Of a DNA stretch of 64,000 nt, positions 59,091-64,000 are shown piece after piece. Position 1 is the first letter of the stretch. Every line of letters begins with the position of its first letter. Source of the DNA: Massilia frigida (GTDB taxonomy: Bacteria; Pseudomonadota; Gammaproteobacteria; Burkholderiales; Burkholderiaceae_D); NCBI RefSeq assembly GCF_011682175.1, contig NZ_WHJG01000030.1:32722-96721 (forward strand), read 5' to 3'. The position numbers were made by a program, and so were the translations under genes. The notes beneath the pieces were generated by a model that was not told where the DNA came from, made no database searches, and was given only the letters and a program-made list of their open reading frames with translations.

Positions 59091-60674
59091 TTAGTGAACA
59101 TGGCCTTCGCCCATCGCCGCCGGCGCAGTCGCCGCCAGCCTGACCTGGTACGCGCCTTTCGACACCACCCGTTCGCCCACCGCCACGCCGGAGCGTATCT
59201 CGACCCATTCGCCGTCGCGCATGCCCAGCTGGACAGCGCGCCGCTCGAATGCTTCGCCGCCGCGCTGCACGTAAACCACGCTTTGGCCGTTATCGTCGAT
59301 CAGCGCCGTGGCCGGAATCGCGATCACCTCGGTCGCCTTGCCCGAAAACACGCTGGCGCGCACCGCCATGCCGATGCGCAGGCGCTGGTCCGGATTGGCA
59401 AACTCGAACAGCAGAGGTGCGCTGCGCGTCACCGGGTCGATGACGTTGCCAAAGCCGACAACGCGCCCGCCGCTGCGCTCGCTCACCTCGAACGGCGTCT
59501 CGAAACCGTCCACGCTGAACGATGCGCCGCTCGGCTGCCCTATGCGGCCCAAGTCGCTTTCGGCGACACGCACCTCCAGCCACAGGCGCTCCGAGTCGGC
59601 AATGTGCAGCAAGGGCTGTCCCTCGTTGATGTAGCCGCCGGGCGCCACGCTCACTTCGGCTACGGTGCCGCTGATCGGGGCACGGATCGCAATTCCGGCG
59701 CCGCCGGCGCCACCCTTGCGGTACATGCCCAGGCGCCGTTCGGCGCCCGCCAGGTCGGCGCGGGCGAGGCTTTCCTCGCTGCGGGCCGTGCTCACGCGCT
59801 TTTCCGGCACGGCTTCCTGCTGGTACAGCGCTTCCAGGCGCTCGCGCTCGCGGCCGGCGGCCTGCGCCGCGATGCGCGCCTTCTGTGCCGCCACCTCCAG
59901 GGTGGCGACATCGGTGTCGCCGCCCAGGCGCGGCACCAGGTAGGCCAGCACGTCGCCTTGTTTGACTTTCATCCCCACGCGCGGGAAACTCCCCGCCGCC
60001 GACACCTGGCCGGCGGCGATCGCCGTCAGCTGCGCGTCATGACTGGCCGGGGCACGCAAGGTACCGGTTGCGGCCACGGCTGCGCGCAGCGGCCGCTTGG
60101 CCACCGCAGTCAGGCCATAGTCGGTTTGCCATTGCTGTTCTTTTAGGTAGGAGATAGCGCCCGGGCCGTCCGGCTTCTCGGCCGCCTGCGCCTTCATCGC
60201 CGCCTCCTTGCTGGCATACACGGTCACCGGACCGACCTCGTGCACCGAAGTGAAGGTGGGCGTCACCAGGCGGAACGTGACATTGCGTTGGCCGACGTGG
60301 CGCGGGGTGGCGACAGGACGGAAAATGCCGGCGCGCGCGGGCGCGTCGACCGTGAACGTTTCGTCGGGTTGGCCGGCGCCCGACAGCGTGATTGTCATCT
60401 TGCCGGCGCTGACCGGTTTGAAGTCGGACAAGGTCGTCATGTGGGCGGCAAACGACGACTCGCGACCGACTGCCAGGCGCACGAATTCGACGAACAGCTC
60501 GGTCTTGTCGCTGAAGTGGGTAATGGCGAAGGCGGTTTCCTCGTCAGCGGCGGCGGCTGCCGCCGGCGCGTGGCTGCTCTCGTCATGTTTGTTGCAGCCG
60601 CTGATGAACAGCGTGGTGCCGAACAGCGCGGCCAGCACCAGGGTGCGGACCTGCCGGTTGTGTCGATACGTCAT
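59091..60674 (-). CDS. RND efflux periplasmic adaptor (membrane fusion) protein, lipoprotein
   Basis: A 527-residue adaptor with a lipobox FISGC (C27), a beta-barrel/lipoyl/alpha-hairpin plan (hairpin about 225-320) and a C-terminal MP domain. A 190-residue N-terminal extension before the usual adaptor core (starting LTAVAKRPLRAAVAATG) is like that in CzcB/CusB relatives with added metal-binding domains. It lies between TolC-like and RND genes, overlapping the former by four bases. Confidence 0.87.
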   Translation of the reverse strand: MTYRHNRQVRTLVLAALFGTTLFISGCNKHDESSHAPAAAAAADEETAFAITHFSDKTELFVEFVRLAVGRESSFAAHMTTLSDFKPVSAGKMTITLSGAGQPDETFTVDAPARAGIFRPVATPRHVGQRNVTFRLVTPTFTSVHEVGPVTVYASKEAAMKAQAAEKPDGPGAISYLKEQQWQTDYGLTAVAKRPLRAAVAATGTLRAPASHDAQLTAIAAGQVSAAGSFPRVGMKVKQGDVLAYLVPRLGGDTDVATLEVAAQKARIAAQAAGRERERLEALYQQEAVPEKRVSTARSEESLARADLAGAERRLGMYRKGGAGGAGIAIRAPISGTVAEVSVAPGGYINEGQPLLHIADSERLWLEVRVAESDLGRIGQPSGASFSVDGFETPFEVSERSGGRVVGFGNVIDPVTRSAPLLFEFANPDQRLRIGMAVRASVFSGKATEVIAIPATALIDDNGQSVVYVQRGGEAFERRAVQLGMRDGEWVEIRSGVAVGERVVSKGAYQVRLAATAPAAMGEGHVH

Positions 60675-61933
60675 GGTTTTTCGTTCCCTACAATGGTGTC
60701 CAGTTCAATCGCGCCCTGACGCGCGCTCCAGCTCAATTCAAGCGCCCGCATCCTGGCCTCGTGCGTCGCGCGGTAGACGTCCAGCAATTCGAGGATGCCG
60801 GTTTCGCCGCCCCGATAGGACGCCTCCGCGATGCGGGCCAGCTCGTCGGACGCGTTGGCGGCCTGGGCCTGGTAGTCGCGCGCCGTCGCGCTGAGCTGGC
60901 GCACCTGCTGCCACGCACCGCGCAGCTCGCCTTCAAGCCGGCTGCGTTGCAGGCGCGCTTCGGCGCGCGCTTCATCCGCTTGCGCGCCGGCTTTTCCCGC
61001 GCCGGCCTGGTCACGGTCGAAAATCGGCAGCGGCACCGATACCGACAGCACCGTGCCACGGTCGCGCGCCACGCCGCTGTCGACGCTTTTCGAACCGATG
61101 CCGACGGTCACGTCCGGCATCCAGCCGCGCTGGGCGGCCTTGCGTTCAAGGGCATGGGCGTCGGCGCGGCGTTCCAGCGCGCGCAATTGCGGGCGCTGGT
61201 CGAGCCGCGCCAGCAGGGTGTCGAGCGGCGGTGCGTCGGGCGGCAGCAGTTCCCCGCTCGGCGTCGCTTGCGCGGCGCCTGCCCCGAGCAGGGCGGCGAG
61301 CTGCTGCCATGCCTTGTCGTAGTCGGCTTGTTCGGCCCGCAGGCGCGCTTGCGCCGTTGCGCGTTCAAGTTCCATGCGCCGCTTGTCGTAGCCAGCGACC
61401 TCTCCCCCCTTATGCAATTTCTGGACCGTCGCCGCGATCGGCGCCATGCGGCTATCCCAGGCACGGGTCGCTGCGACCAGCTCGCGCCGGTACAGCACTT
61501 CATAGAAGCGGCGCCGGATCGCGGCCGCGATGTCCTGACGCCGCTGGTCACCATCAAAAGCCGCCGCCAGCACGCGCTCGTTGGCGGCGTTCTTGCGGAT
61601 GCCGCGTTTTCCGGACAGGTCGAATTGCTGCGACAGCAGATAGGTGCGTTCGGTCGCGCTGCCCAAGGCCCCCGGCACCGATTCGTGCTGCAGTTCCAGG
61701 GTGGGATTGGGCCAGCGCCCGGCGGCTGCGGCATCGCTGCGTGCAGCCGCTTGTGCCGCCTCGATCACGCTGGCAATGTCGGGCCGGGCGAGCCCGATCC
61801 GCACGCTCTCCTGCTCCGTCAGGGAAGTGGGCTGGGCAAAGGCACTCAACGCGCACAAAGCGGCGGGAAGAATGGCAAAAAGCCGATGGCGAATCGGTTT
61901 TTTGCCCGGCAAAGCGTGGTAAAGACGATTCAT
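60671..61933 (-). CDS. TolC-family outer-membrane component of the metal RND pump (CzcC-like)
   Basis: A 420-residue outer-membrane factor with a signal peptide (about 1-33, ending LSAFAQ), two long helical repeats and the LLDVYRATHEARMRALELSW closing region of CzcC-type proteins. It completes the CBA pump. It overlaps the adaptor start by four bases and follows the M56 gene by 15 bp. Confidence 0.87.
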   Translation of the reverse strand: MNRLYHALPGKKPIRHRLFAILPAALCALSAFAQPTSLTEQESVRIGLARPDIASVIEAAQAAARSDAAAAGRWPNPTLELQHESVPGALGSATERTYLLSQQFDLSGKRGIRKNAANERVLAAAFDGDQRRQDIAAAIRRRFYEVLYRRELVAATRAWDSRMAPIAATVQKLHKGGEVAGYDKRRMELERATAQARLRAEQADYDKAWQQLAALLGAGAAQATPSGELLPPDAPPLDTLLARLDQRPQLRALERRADAHALERKAAQRGWMPDVTVGIGSKSVDSGVARDRGTVLSVSVPLPIFDRDQAGAGKAGAQADEARAEARLQRSRLEGELRGAWQQVRQLSATARDYQAQAANASDELARIAEASYRGGETGILELLDVYRATHEARMRALELSWSARQGAIELDTIVGNEKP

Positions 61934-61948
61934 TGCGGGCGTCCGATA

Positions 61949-62959
61949 TCAGTGGAAGATAAGGCCGAGAATTGACTCGGTCGTGTGGTGAAGCTGGCCG
62001 CCGAACGCCGCCAGCAGCATCAATGCCAGCGCGCCTGCCGCCCAGGCGCTGCGCGGCAGGCGGGCGCCGTCGCGGCGCGCGTCGAGCATGGCGAGGACGC
62101 GCTCGGCAACATTGCTATCGGTGAAATGGCTGGTGCCGAACAGGGGAAGATCGGCGGACCGCTCGCGTTTCGCAAACAGTTTTTCGACGGCGACAATCGC
62201 TTCCGCGACAAGCAGGCGGTCTCCCGTTGCCGCGCACGCCGCCTCGTCGCACGCCTGTTCGGCCGCGAGTGCGAGGTCGGCCAGCATGATCCGGCGTGTC
62301 GCAGGAAGATGCAGGCGCGACAGCACGCTGGCGATCATGAAAGTAAGGGCGTCGAGGCGTACCGCGTGGGCGCGCTCGTGGGCGACGATAACGTCGATCT
62401 GCGCGGACGAGAGTTGTTCGAACATGTGGCGCGACAAGAACACCTGCGGCGTACGCAGTCCGGCGGCGAAAGCGAGCGGGGCCTCTGTCGGCACGACGTG
62501 GACGCCGCGTACGGGATCGCGTTCGCTCATGCGCAGCAGCTGCGCAAGGCGCTGTCTTGTTTGGAGGCAGCGCAGCAGCCATGATCCGCCGATGACGATG
62601 GCCAGCACCGCCGCGCCCGAAAGCACGGTAAGTGCAAACCCGCTGTGCGCCAGCTGGGGCGGATGCAGCAAGCAGAGGTGAGGATGATCGGTATGCAGGT
62701 GGCAATGATCGGCCACGCCGTCGGCCCAGCTCAGCAAGGAGGGGACAAAACTGGCGAGAAGACCGGCGCAGGCGCCGACGAAGGGTACGCCGGACAAGGC
62801 CAACAGCAACCTGGCGCGGCTGGCCGGCGCTATCCTGGCAGTCGCACGGCGCAGCGGAGGGTAAGCAAGCGCGGCGAGCAGTGCCAGCGGGATGGCGAAC
62901 AGCAGGCATGCCACGACCGCCGCCTGCGCCAGGTCAAGGTATGACCCGGCGTTACTCAT
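61949..62959 (-). CDS. M56 (BlaR1-like) membrane metallopeptidase, metal-responsive candidate
   Basis: A 336-residue membrane protein with four helices and an M56 zinc-protease site HERAH (194-198) in IVAHERAHAVRLD. Between helices 2 and 3 lies a short loop (about 84-105) with eight His and two Cys (HCHLHTDHPHLCLLH). BlaR1-type proteins cleave the partner repressor on signal; here the loop suggests a metal signal. There is no penicillin-binding sensor domain. It overlaps the blaI-like gene by four bases. Confidence 0.83.
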   Translation of the reverse strand: MSNAGSYLDLAQAAVVACLLFAIPLALLAALAYPPLRRATARIAPASRARLLLALSGVPFVGACAGLLASFVPSLLSWADGVADHCHLHTDHPHLCLLHPPQLAHSGFALTVLSGAAVLAIVIGGSWLLRCLQTRQRLAQLLRMSERDPVRGVHVVPTEAPLAFAAGLRTPQVFLSRHMFEQLSSAQIDVIVAHERAHAVRLDALTFMIASVLSRLHLPATRRIMLADLALAAEQACDEAACAATGDRLLVAEAIVAVEKLFAKRERSADLPLFGTSHFTDSNVAERVLAMLDARRDGARLPRSAWAAGALALMLLAAFGGQLHHTTESILGLIFH

Positions 62960-63387
62960 TGCGGTTCCTCACCAGCAGATTGGCTGGCGCGGCGCGCGGC
63001 GATCAGGGACTCAAGGCGGTCGAGGTTCGACTGGTCGGCACGCACGGCAAAATCGACGAAGGCGGACAGCATCGAGCCGGATTGCGCTTTTCCGAGCGTG
63101 CCGACCAGATCGGCAATCATCGCCCCCATCAATTCTTCGCGCTGCACGCGTGGGCTGTACACATACGCGTGGCTAATTTTTTCACGCGTCAGCAAGGACT
63201 TGCGGTAAAGCCGCTCCAGGGTGGACTGCACCGTATTCGGTGAAATGCCCCTGGCTACGCCAACGCGCGCGTGCACTTCCTTGGCGTCGCCCGAGACGTG
63301 GCTCCACAGATCGTCGAGCACGGCTTTTTCGAGGTCGCCCAAGGCGGGAAATTGGGAAGACAGCACGTTGAGGTCCGGAGGTGGCAA
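62956..63387 (-). CDS. BlaI/MecI/CopY family repressor
   Basis: A 143-residue winged-helix repressor: ALGDLEKAVLDDLW, GISPNTVQSTLERLYRKSLL and KISHAYVYSPRV are the conserved HTH blocks. It would bind the operon promoter and be inactivated by its M56 partner. The start is uncertain: TTG at 63387 or GTG at 63366, with no ATG in a sensible place. It heads the minus-strand metal operon running to 54188. Confidence 0.85.
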   Translation of the reverse strand: MPPPDLNVLSSQFPALGDLEKAVLDDLWSHVSGDAKEVHARVGVARGISPNTVQSTLERLYRKSLLTREKISHAYVYSPRVQREELMGAMIADLVGTLGKAQSGSMLSAFVDFAVRADQSNLDRLESLIAARRASQSAGEEPQ

Positions 63388-63412
63388 GGGAGGAATTGGA
63401 ACATTCTAGCAA

Positions 63413-63435
63413 AAAACCGATCAGCCGTCGGTTTT
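63413..63435. promoter_or_regulatory. Inverted repeat upstream of the blaI-like gene
   Basis: AAAACCGA and TCGGTTTT are perfect 8-base arms around a 7-base spacer, 26 bp before the TTG start. On the minus strand a six-T run follows, so it could be an operator for the repressor or an attenuator in the leader. A weaker imperfect dyad (CTACACAATTTGCAG) lies near 63480-63494. Confidence 0.4.
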
Positions 63436-63542
63436 ATCAAGAACTGTTGTTTTGCGGATTTTTGACTAGAAAATTGGCGCTACACAATTTGCAGTGATAA
63501 TGACATCGTCCGTATGGTCCGCTCAAGAAATTGTCTCTTCCG

Positions 63543-63723
63543 AACTGGCTGTTACTCTTCGTCAGCCTCCCACCGAACAGCGCGACTGCGCACCCTAAAA
63601 ATGCTCGGTTGTGCTGCCCGACGGCGGGCAGTTCGCAGGCCGCCCGCTCGCATCGAAAGGGGAAGCGCCATAAAATGGACCACCCGCGATTCCCCGAATA
63701 TCGACCACGTCACCTGTCCACAC
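63543..63723 (+). pseudogene. Decayed chrB-like chromate-resistance gene
   Basis: Two pieces of ChrB-like sequence survive in different frames. NWLLLFVSLPPNSAT (63543 onward) resembles the ChrB N-terminus. About 90 bases later IKWTTRDSPNIDHVTCP (63670-63720) resembles the conserved KWVTRERPKIDRIACP block, with ATA where a Met would be. Around 100 or more residues that normally separate the two are missing. ChrB senses chromate and regulates the ChrA exporter. It sits upstream of the IS66-type insertion. The call rests on remembered motifs. Confidence 0.5.
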
Positions 63724-63761
63724 GTGACCGCAGCATCCGGCCAGCCCTGCCTGGACGCCCA

Positions 63762-63874
63762 CTACGCCGGCGGGTTCATCTCTTGTGAAAAAAAGTGCTT
63801 GCGCTGCACCCACTTGAAACCCTCATGTTTGGTAATGACGGCGATTTCAATCGGACCGCCTACCGTCTTTGAAC
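63762..63874 (-). pseudogene. 3' fragment of a gene cut by the IS66-type element
   Basis: A minus-strand frame runs from the insertion-sequence edge to a TAG at 63762-63764, giving about 37 residues (including GPIEIAVITKHEGFKWVQRK). It has no start here and no recognised family. The balanced composition suggests a real C-terminus, but it is short and overlaps the decayed chrB region only in part. Confidence 0.3.
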
Positions 63875-64000
63875 GTAAGTGCCCCATGAACCCCAGGCTG
63901 TTCAGGGAACCGTTTCGCTGGCTAAATCATGGCTATGCAAATTCCACGGCAACAGCGCCTCCACCTCGTCCACCGTCGTCGCCAGCGGCAAGCTGCGCAT
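63875..64000. mobile_element. IS66-family insertion sequence, left end (partial)
   Basis: GTAAGTGCCCCATGAACCCC at 63875 has the GTAAGxGCCC start of IS66-family inverted repeats. The C-terminus of a transposase begins 27 bp inside it on the minus strand. The rest of the element is beyond the window. An 8-bp target copy ending at 63874 is expected for this family. Confidence 0.7.
63902..64000 (-). CDS. tnpC: IS66-family transposase TnpC, C-terminal end (partial)
   Basis: The last 32 codons visible read ...LPLATTVDEVEALLPWN then a short tail and TGA. The ELLPWN-type ending preceded by a short helix is characteristic of IS66 TnpC (DDE) transposases. The 5' part lies outside the window, so intactness cannot be judged. 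Confidence 0.7.
   Translation of the reverse strand: MRSLPLATTVDEVEALLPWNLHSHDLASETVP

Noticed and set aside
63385..63406. GGAACA near 63398 as the right transposon end
   Set aside because: Only six bases match the inverted terminus, no inverted 15-bp repeats are nearby, and it lies in the leader of the blaI-like gene.

Overview
The window is high-GC chromosomal DNA of a betaproteobacterium. The best fit is Oxalobacteraceae (Massilia/Duganella/Janthinobacterium type), judged from the folK-panB and grpE-dnaK-dnaJ neighbourhoods, a PEP-CTERM protein remnant, large TonB receptors and the protein sequences. No rRNA, tRNA or CRISPR array was seen.

Layout: 1-1.8 kb holds folate/pantothenate genes (tail of a probable pcnB, folK, a DUF486 membrane protein, panB). 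1.8-5.1 kb is a sigma-54 two-component pair. 5.2-7.1 kb has a membrane protein, a fatty-acid desaturase and a small EF-Tu-domain-like protein. 7.1-18.6 kb is a minus-strand putrescine catabolism and uptake cluster in the order puuD, puuA, spuC, potFGHI, a DUF3138-like outer-membrane protein, an aldehyde dehydrogenase and a HAD phosphatase. Its order matches the spuABC plus transporter layout of pseudomonads. A succinate-semialdehyde dehydrogenase (19.6 kb) completes the route from GABA to succinate. 21-23.2 kb carries a nucleotide pyrophosphohydrolase and two convergent carbonic anhydrases (alpha and beta). 23.2-27.2 kb is grpE-dnaK-dnaJ with a near-perfect sigma-32 promoter and a terminator between dnaK and dnaJ. 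27.3-31.6 kb has a tiny membrane protein, hemH, recN and nadK, with an SOS box upstream of nadK-recN. 31.8-43.4 kb is general metabolism and envelope: a PQQ-type sugar dehydrogenase, OsmC, a TonB receptor, gloA, an orphan kinase, two unknown proteins, and tolC-rhodanese-pcm. tetR (44.2 kb) is the last gene before the accessory region.

From about 44.2 kb to the end lies an accessory region that reads as a Tn7-like transposon. It opens with TGT and three 15-bp direct repeats at 44236-44314 (candidate TnsB sites), just outside an intact tetR promoter. An XRE regulator follows, then tnsA, tnsB (DD35E spacing), tnsC and two different TniQ proteins. Only 16 bp separate the second tniQ from a convergent exporter gene, so no transposon end fits there and the metal genes that follow are probably cargo. 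They are a His-tailed EamA exporter and a minus-strand operon of BlaI-type repressor, M56 BlaR1-like protease with a His/Cys-rich loop, and CBA-type heavy-metal RND efflux genes, with HupE, a membrane anchor and a small periplasmic protein. At the right edge are a decayed chrB-like chromate gene and the start of an IS66-family element. The far transposon end is not in the window.

Scattered features include a large palindromic dispersed repeat (copies at 22.4 and 28.8 kb, a related hairpin at 1.8 kb), a heptamer tandem array and several terminator hairpins.
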